64,000 nucleotides of DNA from Pycnopodia helianthoides (GCA_032158295.1 CM063259.1:12367064-12431063); one strand, 5' to 3'; shown: positions 31,601-42,544, numbered from the stretch's first letter. The notes: generated by a model from the letters alone, not told the origin. Program-made: numbers and translations.

Positions 31601-33285
31601 CCCCCCCCAGTTTTTTCCCCGATGGCGGAAATTGAGTTTAATGTTGTTTGCGCTGTAAATCATTAACTCAATGTCATCCATCATAATTAGCTGGCACCAT
31701 AAAAAAAAGCCCAATACACTTTCCATCTCCGGCAATGTTAATAAAATGTGGATTTATTTATCCGTACAGCTTGGAAACTTGCTATAAACAAAAATGCATT
31801 GTCTGCCCAAAACCGCAAGCAGCCGTTGTACACGCAGTTCGCACAACACGTGACATTCACGCACTGCAAAATCTTATTTCTGGAGTGAACTGTAGCTGGC
31901 TTATAATATAGTACATTATAGACTTTTGTTTGCCCTCCCCACCCCCACCCCCAGATAACAGGTCTGGTGCCGCCGCTGATTGTTGGTTCGAAAAAAGGTC
32001 AGCTTCTTTTCTGAACACCTCGACAAGTCTTATTGTACTACGTGACCAGGGCTAGCAATAGCTCAGGATGCGGACAACCAATGGACCGATCCATTAAGCC
32101 CCACCCCTTTAGCATATTGACCAATCACAGCATTGGCTGCCTCACCACTGCACACGTGTGCAGCACATGTGCGTCTCTCCAATGCCACACTCGCGACATG
32201 AACGTGCGCGCTTTAAGTACGCGCGCACGCATGTTTACTTTTCTAATGGGATTTTAGCGTGTCGGACTTTTTCGGACTTTCGGTGGCGTAAAGCCAAGGT
32301 TGTGATTGGTCAACACGTAAGGGGCGGAGCTTAATGGATCGGTCTATTAGTACTGCATAGAAGGAGATCCAAGGGGGAACAGCGTGCGTCTAGTAAAATT
32401 TGAAGTTTTTCGGTGAAAGCACTTTTGCAAGAAATCACTTGGTTAATTAGTTAAAGTTAGGCCTATACAGTTTGGTGGAATACTAAAGCTAGTGGAAAAT
32501 TGTTTAGTAAGAAGATATGAATTTGTAAATGACGAACTTTAAATTAGTGTAATTTGACACCTGATAATGTCACGATGACGAAAACATTTTTCGTACAAAT
32601 TTTTTTTTTATTGAGCTATAGTATGGAACAAGAGTTGTCCCCATGCAATGCCTTTGAACGAAAGCCTTAAAAAATTCAACATTATGCATGAACAAACAAA
32701 CTCGTGAAAGTTTGAGCTCAATTGGTCATCGAGGTCACGAGAAAATAGTGAAAAGAGACCTGATGTGTTTTTTCAAACATCGAGTTTTTATCACGCGTGA
32801 TAAAAACTATTGTTTTACTCATTTCTCAGAAACGATAGAATTTTAGGCAGAAATATTTTAAGGAACCTATTCTACCATTACTTACTTTAAATCATGTAAG
32901 TTATGTGTGAATCTGTGAACATTTGTGTTTTTCGATCTTACCAATAGTGTACAATAGTGTACACACTTTGATAGAAGGCTCTGTAACAGGTGGTGACGTC
33001 ATTATGACATCAGAGAACACATAATCAAGTTTAAAACGCAGCATGCCGCACGTACAATCTTTTCGATTAAAATGTATGTTATGAGTTGCAAATCAAACTT
33101 GGGACATGCAGTTAGCTACCAATGGAGGTTGTTTTTTTTGTGCGTGTTTTTTATCGGGGAGTAAGAATTCTTACCTGTTGTGCGCCAGGTGTTGGAACGT
33201 CTACATCGGAACGGTGTTTTAGAGTCTCTGGGCCGCCATATCCGTCGATAACCACGGCGTTCATTTTGCTCGCTGGTGTTGCCAT
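22514..33285 (-). CDS. CRYZ: Quinone oxidoreductase, zeta-crystallin type, complete gene, 8 exons
   Basis: Exons in transcript order: 33285-33175, 29856-29701, 29178-29015, 27861-27810, 26609-26457, 25285-25184, 24151-24056, 22678-22514. They sum to 999 bp, 332 residues plus stop, close to the family's usual size of about 330. The family transfers electrons from NADPH to quinones in the cytosol as a medium-chain reductase without catalytic zinc. Seen: MNAVVIDGYGGPE at the N-terminus, GLDGSGVVEKVGDG, then the nucleotide-binding loop GASGQVGLACVQ across exons 4 and 5, GRIVIVGKRG, and a C-terminal LEEVGKAHREM helix with GALGKSIIAVE before the stop. The start ATG has a good context (gcaATGG). The gene converges on ANKMY1. 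The call rests on the whole domain pattern and is strong. Confidence 0.93.
23028..23480. mobile_element. Foldback MITE, 'tgggtcattccaccaagttg' ends
   Basis: The inverted ends tgggtcattccaccaagttg (23028) and caacttgatggaatgaccca (23460-23479) enclose AT-rich sequence. It lies in CRYZ intron 7. Confidence 0.8.
24056..24151 (-). CDS. CRYZ: CRYZ exon 7
   Basis: Thirty-two codons: IVGKRGETKCDPSRLMGKES and LVMGSSLRSSTK. It lines up with the family's VVGxRG...INPR...MxKES...G...SSTK pattern. The run LVMGSSLRSSTK is less conserved than the rest. Both splice sites fit (ttag acceptor, AAG|gtatga donor). Confidence 0.88.
24500..24925 (+). repeat. Dispersed repeat, inverted relative at 49200-49545
   Basis: About 340 bp starting agaccatgttacatttgtttacagagtgg and running to gatgtcacaggtcacatc matches the reverse complement of 49200-49535. 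It lies in CRYZ intron 6. Confidence 0.8.
25184..25285 (-). CDS. CRYZ: CRYZ exon 6
   Basis: Thirty-four codons, phase 0/0. AAFADKQIDVIVEMNC and LDIIGQCGRIV; the donor is GTT|gtaagt. Confidence 0.93.
25325..25705 (-). mobile_element. SINE in CRYZ intron 5
   Basis: Read in reverse, gttcaagtcccagtcttgga is a B-box region and is followed by the body that also appears at 3966-4165 and 7748-7925. A taataataataataa tail lies at its other end. Confidence 0.6.
25885..26375. repeat. Approximately 65-bp tandem repeat in CRYZ intron 5
   Basis: Units such as catcaggagataatgtgcaagtttctcctcat...gggatagtatccaagggaaagt repeat about seven times with small length changes. Confidence 0.85.
26457..26609 (-). 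CDS. CRYZ: CRYZ exon 5
   Basis: Fifty-one codons, phase 0/0. VGLACVQSARAFGATIIVGT is the Rossmann helix and next strand; HGADFAIDYRAEDF follows, typical of the family. Confidence 0.95.
26785..27159. mobile_element. TTAA-bounded MITE (piggyBac-like)
   Basis: TTAA at 26785 and 27156; inverted ends aggcaggatatacttttggtaa / attaccaaaagtatccactgcct. It is the same family as 19299-19684. It lies in CRYZ intron 4. Confidence 0.8.
27429..27653. mobile_element. TTAA-bounded MITE, 'aggggcactgt' ends
   Basis: TTAA at 27429 and 27650; inverted ends aggggcactgttctgatcat / tgatcatgacgacagtgcccct. Related internal sequence occurs at about 39955-40085, and a right end at about 43440-43475. Confidence 0.8.
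27810..27861 (-). CDS. CRYZ: CRYZ exon 4
   Basis: A 52-bp microexon encoding ARLEKGESVLIQGASGQ, the first half of the NADPH-binding glycine loop. The phase matches exons 3 and 5. Confidence 0.92.
28040..28990. repeat. C-rich minisatellite of about 21 bp in CRYZ intron 3
   Basis: Dozens of units of ccccaacatccccctccctc with changes of a few bases. The CRYZ transcript reads it as G-rich (gggatgttggggaggaggga). It ends about 25 bases from the exon 3 donor. The open frames across it on both strands come from the repeat having no stop codons. Confidence 0.95.
29015..29178 (-). CDS. CRYZ: CRYZ exon 3
   Basis: PGDRVYVICACTGTHAEYTL to PYFTAHRALVKR. It ends after two bases of a codon, at AG|gttagt. 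The G-rich minisatellite begins about 25 bases after this 5' splice site. Confidence 0.94.
29244..29425 (+). mobile_element. SINE-like sequence in CRYZ intron 2
   Basis: A B-box-like gtgggttcgaaatccgg and the downstream ttgagcaagacacttaataactgtatttgcttctctcc common to tRNA-derived SINEs of marine animals. Confidence 0.55.
29430..29682. mobile_element. PIF/Harbinger-like MITE
   Basis: A 253-bp element with 21-bp inverted ends ggcctgcgctaaacgtcgcac / gtgcgacgtttagcgcaggcc and a 3-bp TAA target duplication (29427-29429, 29683-29685), the hallmark of Harbinger. The centre has a second perfect hairpin, tgccgtgctacacggca with its partner. Confidence 0.85.
29701..29856 (-). CDS. CRYZ: CRYZ exon 2
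   Basis: Fifty-two codons, phase 0/0. ILVKIKSAGINTYDSYVRKG and GLDGSGVVEKVGDG are the GroES-like fold signatures. The donor is AAG|gtaaac. Confidence 0.95.
30115..30290 (-). mobile_element. SINE relic in CRYZ intron 1
   Basis: It has ggtcgttggttcaaatcccgctcc (B-box) and the tail ttgcccagtcagtttcccttgtg, the reverse of the aaccacaagggaaactgac seen at 3383 and 3700. Confidence 0.5.
31034..31385. mobile_element. Foldback element with 'atttcgttccctcgaaat' core
   Basis: Inverted ends acggagccactaaagggacaggta / acctgtccccttaggggctccgta. The core is a tandem array of a unit that is itself nearly palindromic (atttcgttccctcgaaat) and switches to its complement at about 31265. It lies in CRYZ intron 1. 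Confidence 0.85.
32084..32344. mobile_element. Foldback MITE, 'gaccgatccattaagc' ends
   Basis: Ends gaccgatccattaagccccacccc and ggggcggagcttaatggatcggtc. It lies in CRYZ intron 1. Confidence 0.8.
32600..32970. mobile_element. Decayed MITE copy
   Basis: It matches the element at 57954-58298 from atgcatgaacaaacaaac to ttaccaatagtgtaca; the ends are lost. Confidence 0.65.
33175..33285 (-). CDS. CRYZ: CRYZ exon 1
   Basis: It contains the start codon and 37 residues (MATPASKMNAVVIDGYGGPE, then TLKHRSDVDVPTPGAQQ), ending phase 0 at CAG|gtaaga. This is the usual beta-strand opening of the family. Confidence 0.92.
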
Positions 33286-34600
33286 TGCGATGAAAGTTGC
33301 TTGTGAAATTGTGAATGAAGAGTGCACGAAAGAAACTGCAAATATAATGTTTTAAAAAAGGAAGCAAAAAACGTGTTCAGAATCGTTTTATGGCAGACTT
33401 GACGAAGTTAAATATGAGAACTATTTATGCAACTTTTAAAACATTCAAAAGTTAGACCAGAGAGCTGTGTCCCCCCCCCCCCCAGATTCGTTGGGGAACT
33501 AAAATGTAGGCCCTACCACTACACGTCCGTCGTCGTAATTCTTTCTCTGCGTTCTGACCAAAGTTACTTTTATAGACACGAGTAAAAGTTATCTTTATAA
33601 ATATAACAATGTTGTTTCGGTCGATGCGTGCGGCGATTCGCAAAATTATGGTTTGACACCATAATATTTTCCAAGAGAGACAATCAACATGCACTTTGTA
33701 TGTACGCTTTTTATTCGAGAAAGAAAATATTACAAGATTTGCGAGTTCCTGTTTATTGAAGTCATTCAACCGTGGAATGTCCGTCCTTCATGACTTGCCG
33801 GTGTTTAGAGAAAACACTAGAAAAATCAACACATTCCTTCTTAAATAGATCAGAATGTTTTCGCGCACGTGCCTAATTGCCTCCTCGACATCGTAGACAT
33901 ACACGTACTTCCATGGTGTTATAGACCTTTTTTTTGCAACGTCACAGCCCAAGTTTTTGCCAACCCAGGTTGGAAAACTATGGAAAGCCACAAATGCAAA
34001 GCAAACTGAACGGATAGCCTCAGGTTGTAACAATGTTACACAAATATTCAAAAATAGTGTTGAAATTGTTGGAAACAAAGCAACCAATCATAAGATGTTA
34101 ATTTGTTATCTTGAAAGTTTGCAGAAATGTTAAATTTGGTCACAACAGGCGTTAACGCGATTGGATCTTTTGCTAACATTCGGCCGTCCATGCCAACCAG
34201 CACGGTTTGTTAATCAACAAAAGAAGGGTCCTCTATTGTACTACGCACAATTTCACACAGACTGGCGCCAACGAGTAACCTATGAGCACTCAGGAAATTT
34301 ATACAGGGTTTTTCTTTGGGGGGATTTACACGACGAAACTGCTAAAAACCAAGGTTTCAGACCATGACTTTGCATTATGTTGGTTTCATGCGCGTACAAG
34401 CTACCCTAAATATTGTAGCCCTATATAGGACTCTTCCTCTGTGCTGTACACTGTAGTGTAATACGAAAGTGAAAGGCCACCAGGGCTACCCTAAATTGAT
34501 ACATTGTCTGCGCGTTCACGCCTACGCGAGGAATGTTTCCGCACGCGGCACCATCTGTCCTGCTCAAAAAAATAAAAATAAATACGCACAAAGAAATGAG
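33286..34600. other. CRYZ upstream region, no gene seen
   Basis: It presumably holds the CRYZ promoter just above 33285. No TATA box is clear. The short ORFs here lack splice or family support. No strong repeat is recognised. Confidence 0.4.
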
Positions 34601-34612
34601 TTGATTTGAAAC

Positions 34613-35299
34613 CATAGAGCTATATAATATTGACTAGAGCGCTAACTTGCTCTGAGTTTAGAAGCCACCCTGGGCGCAGACATGTTTGATGTGTTGCGTG
34701 ACTACGGAACGATTTTAATTTTAAGAGAGCACACATGGCACATGGCCGCGAAAATTTTGCATTCGGCGTGCGCGCTTACGTACGCGCCATATTTAATCTA
34801 ACGATCATTGCTCTTGTAAACAGGTGATTTTAGTGATGTCTTAAAAAAATATGTAGTAGGTGATTCTCTGATGTTGTTACTTACGTCTTAGGAAAAATGC
34901 TGAGTCGAACTAAAGCCTTGTTTGTGAGGATTCAATGCTTCAAGATGTCAAGGGAAAAAAACGAAATCTGCTTCAAGGATACACAATATGCCGGCAAGAA
35001 TGACGAACTAAAAAAAACAACGTATACGCGCAAACGCACATGTTAAACATGACGCACATGACGCTCGCAGTTTGTACGCTCATTAGCAGATTGTGCGTTC
35101 TCATTTGCTGCATATTTGGTTCGATGACGCATAGAAAAGAACAAACGCTTTATCATGCAAATAGCCGTACAATTGCCGTACAAAATTTCAAGCTTTTGTA
35201 TTGGTTTGTACATAAACATGGATGCGCCCACACGGCTTCAAAACCTTAGTGCGTGTATAACGGGGTATTAGCGCTCTAGTCAATATATATAGCTCTATG
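34613..35299 (+). mobile_element. hAT-like non-autonomous DNA transposon, copy 2
   Basis: 687 bp, nearly identical to copy 1 at 12741, with complete inverted ends and a perfect 8-bp target duplication tttgaaac (34605-34612, 35300-35307). Confidence 0.92.
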
Positions 35300-35307
35300 T
35301 TTGAAAC

Positions 35308-36520
35308 CGGTAGTTTGCCGCGCAACAAGCACATAGTGCATAGGATTTTACACAACAATGTGCTTGTTAAGGGGCCATTTATTCGCTAGTTCACTTCGCC
35401 GGTCTTTATATATCATGTTAATACACCCCCACGTGACCAGTCTTTGACCAATCAGAGTGCATAAACTCTCCAAGGTGTTTATTAATACAGTTTAACAAGT
35501 TTTAAATATAACATAGCTCACAAATGTCCACAATATACCCTACCAGCACTTCGTCATATTCCAAATAAAAAAATTCTTCCTGAATAATACTTTTGTTTCC
35601 TGTATGTTTAACCACTTTTTCCCTCATCTTTTCCCCTTTGCCTTCCCCTAGCTGTTTGCTGCGCGATGTACACCCTTCCCCAATAATATACTACGGCCGT
35701 ACAAACACCCCCAAATTATGCTTCGTAGTTGAAGAAAGGGGTCGCAAAGGGTCAGGAGGGCAGGTGACGTTTCGACCCCAATCGACATCTTTTGCATGCC
35801 TAAAATTTTATCAAAAGACAACACAACATTGCCTACAGATTTCCACTACTGTTACCGAGCAAAATTTACCCCCGGCCCCCGCCCCGAGTATATGATACTC
35901 AACATTTTATCATAAGACAACAAACTTTGCGTACCCACTTCAACTACTGTTGCCAAGCCAATAAATTGATGACCTCTGAGTGCCCCCACCCCCCCCCCTC
36001 CCCCACTCAATTTACCTCCTTACCCTACATTTCAGCAATAATTATATACGTAAGAAGAAGTGTGCCCATCTAGCGGGTGCCGCGAAGCGCGGCGTCCTGC
36101 TAGTGTTGAATAATAGCCTGGCCGGTTGTCTTGAAAAATGTGTTGGGCGGCCATTTGGGGAAAAAAGGCCCTCTTCCTTCCTTTTTTCAAAAAAGCAGGA
36201 CGCTAAACATGTTTTTATTTTTATTTTGCCCTAAGTCATAGATTAACCTATGGTCTATGCTTTTGAAAGAGTATACATTCCGCACAAAGAGAAAAAAGTA
36301 CATGTTGTTTGGTAGCTAAACTGAAATTATACTAAGAACTGTGGCCTAGCCCTGCAGCCTTGAATTCATCGAGTCAACGAAATCGAATTATTCTCGAACA
36401 TTGTGGATTGCACCATGATAGTGCTTAGCAATACAAAGCAAATCGCCACTTTATACGGGGGGGCTCCCCGAATTCATGCCAAATCCGTATTCTGAAGAAA
36501 TCATAAAGCAAACAATGACG
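35308..36520. other. Intergenic sequence without recognised features
   Basis: AT-rich with C-runs near 35990. The small ORFs show no protein-like pattern. A short near-palindrome gcgggtgccgcgaagcgcggcgtcctgc lies near 36072. Confidence 0.4.
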
Positions 36521-36523
36521 TGA

Positions 36524-37001
36524 TAGACCCTTTCTATGAAATATGCAAATTGAACATCGCGCATGCGGACTCTCCCTACTGGTTGGCAAAATGAGTGAAC
36601 GTCGCGCCTTTTTGCATGGGACTGATGGTGGCGGACGCACACGCGTTTGTGCGTCTGCTTTGTGCACAACTCTAAGGCGTTTGACAACCAGCAGCGTCTG
36701 TACGCATGCGTGAATGTATTTAGCATATTTCATGGGAAGGGTCTATAGATAGTTCCCAGTAGACGCCATCTTTACGAATAGACCCTTCCCATGAAATATG
36801 TAAATTACATTCACGCATGCGTACAGACGCTGCTGGTTGGCAAACGCCATAGAGTTGTGCACTAGGCAGACGCACAAACGCGTGTGCGTCACGCCACCAT
36901 CAGTCCCATGCAAAAAGGCGCGATGTTCACTCATTTTGCCAACCAGTAGGGAGAGTGCGCACGCGCGATGTACCATTTGCATATTTCATGGGAAGGGTCT
37001 A
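36524..37001. mobile_element. Two copies of a 222-bp MITE in inverted orientation
   Basis: Copy 1 (36524-36745) and copy 2 (36779-37001) share the ends tagacccttcccatgaaatatg / catatttcatgggaagggtcta and interior, but copy 2 is the reverse complement of copy 1. About 33 bases separate them. A third, diverged copy lies at 40567-40800. Confidence 0.88.
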
Positions 37002-37184
37002 TTGCATTTTGGCTTGCAGGTGCGTCAAACGCTCAACTTATTAACGCAGCCGCGTTGTTCACTGACCAATCCTGCAATGAGTTTTCGTGAAATGTGCGCG
37101 TGTTGCACGCCGTTCTCACACGAAACGCACGACTGTTTGTTCTAAACTGCCCGTAAAGATGGCCGATTTACGTCATACTGCAAC

Positions 37185-37827
37185 CATTGAGCTATATATA
37201 TTGACTAGAGCGCTAACACCCCGTTATACACGCACTAAGGTTTTGAAGCCGTGTGGGCGTATCCATGTTTATGTACAAACCAATACAACAGCTTGGAATT
37301 TTGTACGGCAATTGTACGGCTATTTGCATGATAAAGCGTTTGTTCTTTTCTATGCGTCATCGAACCAAATATGCAGCAAATGAGAACGCACAATCTGCTA
37401 ATGAGCGTACAAACTGCGAGCGTCATGTGCGTCATGTTTAACATGTGCGTTTGCGCGTATACGGTTTTTGTTTTTTTGAGTTCGTCATTCTTGCCGGCAT
37501 ATTGTGTATCCTTGAAGCAGATTTCGTTTTTTCCCCTTGACATCTTGAAGCATTGAATCCGCCCAAACAAGGCTTTAGTTCGACTCAGCATTTTTCCTAA
37601 GACGTAAGTAACAACATCAGAGAATCACCTACCACATATTTTTTTAAGACATCACTAAAATCACCTGTTTACAAGAGCAATGATCGTTAGATTGAATATG
37701 GCGCGTACGTAAGCGCGTACGCCGAATACAAAATTTTCGCGGCCATGTGTGCTCTCTTAAAATTAAAATCGTTCCGTAGTCACGCAACACATCAAACATG
37801 TCTGCGCCCAGGGTGGCTTCTAAACTC
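37185..37827 (-). mobile_element. hAT-like non-autonomous DNA transposon, copy 3, truncated
   Basis: Reverse orientation of copies 1 and 2. One end (cattgagctatatatattgac) is present; the other stops after ggcttctaaactc, so about 40 terminal bases are missing and no target duplication is seen. Confidence 0.88.
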
Positions 37828-38137
37828 TGTGAATCTGTGAGTGTGGATAGCGCGTTTCTCACACTGTACTGAACATACGCGCGAAAAACACAGCATACCC
37901 TGAGTTCTGCATAAAATGCTTACTTACCATGATATACATCATTTTATAAACTTCATTTCGATTGGTCATTCCAGAATAATGGTGAAACGATACCCTCGTA
38001 CCTTCGACCAAACAAATTGTTCTTCTCATGAACCTCTCCGCGTGATCTGCTTTCAGCGACAGTGCGTTGTTGTTGGACTGTACCATTTATTTTGCAGGGA
38101 TTGAACATATTTTGTGCTACATTCTAATTTTACCCTC

Positions 38138-38909
38138 TTAAAGACACTGGACACCTTTGGTAACTGTCAAAGACCAGTCTTCTCACTTGGTGTATCTCAA
38201 CATATGCACAAAATAACAAACCTGTGAAAATTTGAACTCAATTGGTCGTCGAAGTTGCGAGATAATAATGGAAGAAAAAACACCCTTGTCACATGTGTGA
38301 CGAAGTTGTGTGTTTTCAGATGCTTGATTTCGAGACCTCACGCGTGAGGTCTCAAAGTCAATTTTACTGAGAAATTACTTCTTTCTCAAAAACTACGTTA
38401 CTTCAGAGGGAGCCGTTTCTCACAATGTTTTATACTATCAACAGCTCTCCATTGCTCGTTACCAAGTAAGTTTTTATGCTAACAATTATGTTGAGCAATT
38501 ACCATTAGTGTCCAGTGCCTTTAAAGGAACATTACAGAATTGTTTTTTCTAACAGTTGCTGGCAGTGTAATCACTTTATGTAATCCACCATGTACATAAA
38601 CTGACAAACCTGTAAAAGTTTGAGATCAATTGGGCATCTGGTTTACGAGAAAATAGTGAAAAACCGATTACACATTTGCATGAAATCATATAGATTCAAC
38701 AAATGAATAAAACGTTCACTGAGCGATAAACTCCAATCGGGAAATTAGTTTATTCATTTCTCATCAAGTATGGCATTTCAGACAAAAATATTTCAGGGGA
38801 TGTTTTCTACTATCATCATCATTAGACCGTTTGAGTTTTATGTAAATCTATGATCAAAAAGTATATTTTACAAGTTTTTTTTCTTACCAATTATGTAATG
38901 TTCCTTTAA
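38138..38909. mobile_element. Two TTAA-bounded MITEs sharing one TTAA
   Basis: TTAA at 38138, 38521 and 38906. The first element has ends aagacactggacacctttggtaa / attaccattagtgtccagtgcct. The second is a different family with ends aggaacattacagaattg / aattatgtaatgttcct. Confidence 0.82.
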
Positions 38910-40560
38910 GTATATGAAAACTAATTGACAGAGAGACCCTTTTTGGTTAATTTAATTGAAAACTAATAATCATAAATAGTCATAACGTTTGTCTCCCCAA
39001 CACTTTGCTCGTCCCCGAATAGCCTGCAGTTTGATTTTGTAACTCAGGACAACTGATTCAATGACTCCCAACTCGAAAATGACGCTTGCGCCCCGAAGAA
39101 GGTTGTATAAGGCTCTGCGCCAATTTTACCGGGCACACATAGTACTGTTTTTCAGTAACAAAAGGCAGCAAGCAATAAAATGGCTTCTCTGACCAAAAAA
39201 ATGACAATAATGTTACATTTTTGGTTGGTGGAATTACTCCAAAGATATGTTTTCTTAAATCCATGCATAATTTAACTTTCCCATAATGACTAAAGGAATG
39301 GTTAAAAAAAAGCGACTAAACTTTCACACTCTGTTTTCTTGATACACAATTTCGCATATCAATTGCTTATGCCCTTTTACCAGTAACTTTTGTTAAGTCC
39401 TTCTTCCAGGCACACGACATCTTGCTAAAAAAAAGTTTGTTAAAGTGGTCAAATATTTCCTGAGATTGCACCACAGAGCATCTAGAATCCAAATTTTAGA
39501 GAAACAAAAATTGCTTGTTATTCTACCTTTTTCAAAGGACAAATCTGTGATGGCCCTATTCGCTACTTGTACGGATCCGCCATCTGGGGACCCGGTATAA
39601 TTACCGTTGCTTGTTTTAATAGTTTACCGTTTACGGTAATAGAAATAAGCCTGTTAATTAAAGGAACACAAATCCGGAAAATCCACAACAACATAAAACG
39701 GTCGTTTTCACACAAACTTTTCATTATACACTCTTTATTGACGCCTACCCTGTATATATATAACCCAAAAAAAACTTTCCTTTTATATTCTCGCTTTTTC
39801 TTAATAAATTGACTTCTTAGAGAACAAGTATAAGAACTACCGTACATTTAATTAGCGGGGTTGTTGTATCCACTTACCAATGGTGATTGTTGTTCGCTGA
39901 GACTCGATCTGTTCTGACCTGTTTTTCTCCAAAGTTAAGCCTTTTTATGAACTATGTATCTACAAGTGGTTGAACTTTGACCACAAAAAAAGTCCCCAGC
40001 GAGTCTGTGGCCACACATCGAATTCTGAACTCTCAACCAATTACTGCACACGGGCTCATGATTAATAATGACGTTGCCATCTAAAACGATCACTATAATA
40101 TGGGCTAACTCCATTGTAGTCACCCGATTCGAACGGAACTAGTATTAGTACAACCTTCCTTATAAAACAGGATTAAAGCAAAGATTCAAAGAAAAGTACA
40201 ATCCGGATCTGAAAACCACAGCGGGTTGGTGATGAGGTTGGTTTTTCCCCCATCCGATCCAGAGTCCGTTATTTTGGGAAGTCGAAAAGCCTCTCTTGAA
40301 CTTGAGTAATTCTACTCCGACCCGCCCGTGACCACAGAGTAATGATCACTAAAGCACATTGATCAACAACATATCGGGTAGACATTCGAGCCCAAGCCAC
40401 CTGAAGACATTGTTACCATTTGGTGCTTAGACTGTTAAATTGTCCCCTGAAGTGGGACGTCGGATGTTTAAGCTACTCGATATGTGGCATCATGGCGCGG
40501 GGGAGGGACGCGCTTTGTGCATACTGGGTGAGAGTTGATAAATTCGATCGTAGCAGGCAT
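38910..40560. other. Intergenic, mostly unclassified
   Basis: It holds a repeat fragment related to the 27429 MITE at about 39955-40085. No supported exon was found. Confidence 0.4.
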
Positions 40561-40566
40561 GTGGCT

Positions 40567-40800
40567 GTTTAGCCCTTCCCACCCTATGAAATATGCTTGC
40601 TGATTACATTCACACACATGCGTATCAGAATGATGAGAAAACGCCATAGAGTTGTGCACTTGGTACGTGTGCGTCCGTCCATGCCAGCCCCGCACACGGG
40701 CGCAATTTTCCCTCATTTTGAACATCAGTAGCGTTAGTACAGTGCGCATGCGCAATTGGTGGACAGATTGTCACTGATTAGTCAACCCTATTCTTTGATT
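40567..40800. mobile_element. Diverged copy of the 36524 MITE
   Basis: It shares cttcccaccctatgaaatatg, acgccatagagttgtgcac and cattttgaacatcagtag but with many differences. Confidence 0.6.
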
Positions 40801-40938
40801 GTATCATGGGGAAGATGATTATACTGCCTTTCCAAATAGTTCGAATAAAGAACCCGGACAATGTTCAAGTGGTCCGGCTGTGATCGATGAACGCGGATGT
40901 AAAGGTCCCCGGCCCTTCTCACGTCCCTGTGTTCAGTA

Positions 40939-41940
40939 TGGTGGCCCTGAAGGGACATTGAACATATATATTTACGTGAATATTTACGTCAATATTCATG
41001 GATTTTGCCCTAAATCGAAAATATTCACGTCAATATTCACGTCAATATTTGCGATTTGGGCCTCAAATTCGTGAACCCACTGAACCGTGAATTTTTTCCA
41101 GCAACTTGAGGTGTCCTTTTAGTTTCGTTTAGTCTGGCACCTAGACACCCTGATCTCTAACGCTGGCGAGGCATAACGGTGTATGGCCCTTACCGCGCTA
41201 GGAAAACCATGTCTAGTCTAGACGCCAGCAGCCAGGAGCCAGCGATAGTGTGATGTTTATTCGTTCAGCATCATCAAAAAACAAAAGGTTAATTTTCGTC
41301 GGACTATTTTCAAAATGAGCACCGGTACAATGGTTAGTAGTTATTAATTTATTTTAATTGCGGAAATGTACGGGGTGCTGAATTACCAGGGTGCCAGACT
41401 GAATTGCGAGCTTGCCTACCTAGGTTACTAACAAAACACAAATATTCACGGATGACTGGGTTTGCGATTTGGGCACAAGCCATAAATCCATAAATATTTA
41501 CCTGAATATTCACGTAAATATTTGCGATCGGGGGCAAAAATCGTGAATATTTACGTAAATATTTACGTGAATATTTGCGTGTTTGGGCACAAATCGTGAA
41601 TATTTACGTAAATATTAACGTAAATATTTGCGATTGGGCACAAATCGTGAATATTTATTTGTATAATATTGTATCTACAAAGTGCATTGAGAGATCTTCC
41701 ACGTGAATATTTGCGATTGGGGCACAAATCGTGAATATTTACGTAAATATTTACGTGAATATTTGCGAATTGGGGCACAAACCGTGAATATTTACGTGAA
41801 TATTGACGTGAATATTTGCAATTTGGGCATATATCGTGAATATTTACGTGAATATTTGCGATTTAGGGCAAAATCCATGAATATTGACGTAAATATTCAC
41901 GTTAATATATATGTTCAATGTCCCTTCAGGGCCACCATAG
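40939..41940. mobile_element. 1-kb foldback element with 'gtgaatatttacgt' arrays
   Basis: Ends tatggtggccctgaagggac / gtcccttcagggccaccata with flanking attgaacatatat in inverted repeat. Inside are arrays of cgtgaatatttacgtgaatatttgcgatttggg in both orientations, flanking a unique centre at about 41075-41440. Confidence 0.88.
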
Positions 41941-42544
41941 TTCAGGGAGTTGAATTTTGTAAATTTAATAGTAGACTTGTATTTAGTTTTTTATTTGTAT
42001 AATATTGTATCTACAAAGTGCATTGAGAGATCTTCCAGAGCTGAAATGCACTCCAGAACGTCATCTTATTAGTATTGTGTATTGTATATCAGTGTTAAAG
42101 GCACTTCTGGATCTGGATTCAATACTGCAATCAATCTCCCATAAAAAGGGATATACAGGTTGGAGGTGTGTGCGGCTGGTTTAGGAATCTAGTTGTTGTA
42201 GTGGGCTCTGCTTTTAATGTTCAACATTGAGGTTTAACTTATGCAGTTTTTCTTTAAAGGTATGTAGTGAGGGAGCCTCTCTCACAAACGCTCGGAGGAG
42301 GTTCCACTCTGCCGTAGTTCTAGGTGCAAACAAATATTAGAGTGTGTTGTACGAGTTTGTACTCTGGTCGTGGTACTTGGGGTATGAAGGAGAAGGTCAT
42401 AGTTTATGGCAGCTTTATGGTGTATTGACTTGTAAAGTAGGGAGAGGCGTCCTGTCATTCTGCGTTCTTCAAGGGTATTCCAACCTAGGGTTTTGATGAT
42501 AGAGGAGACACTGTCGGTTTGGTTGTACTTGTTAGTTATAAATC

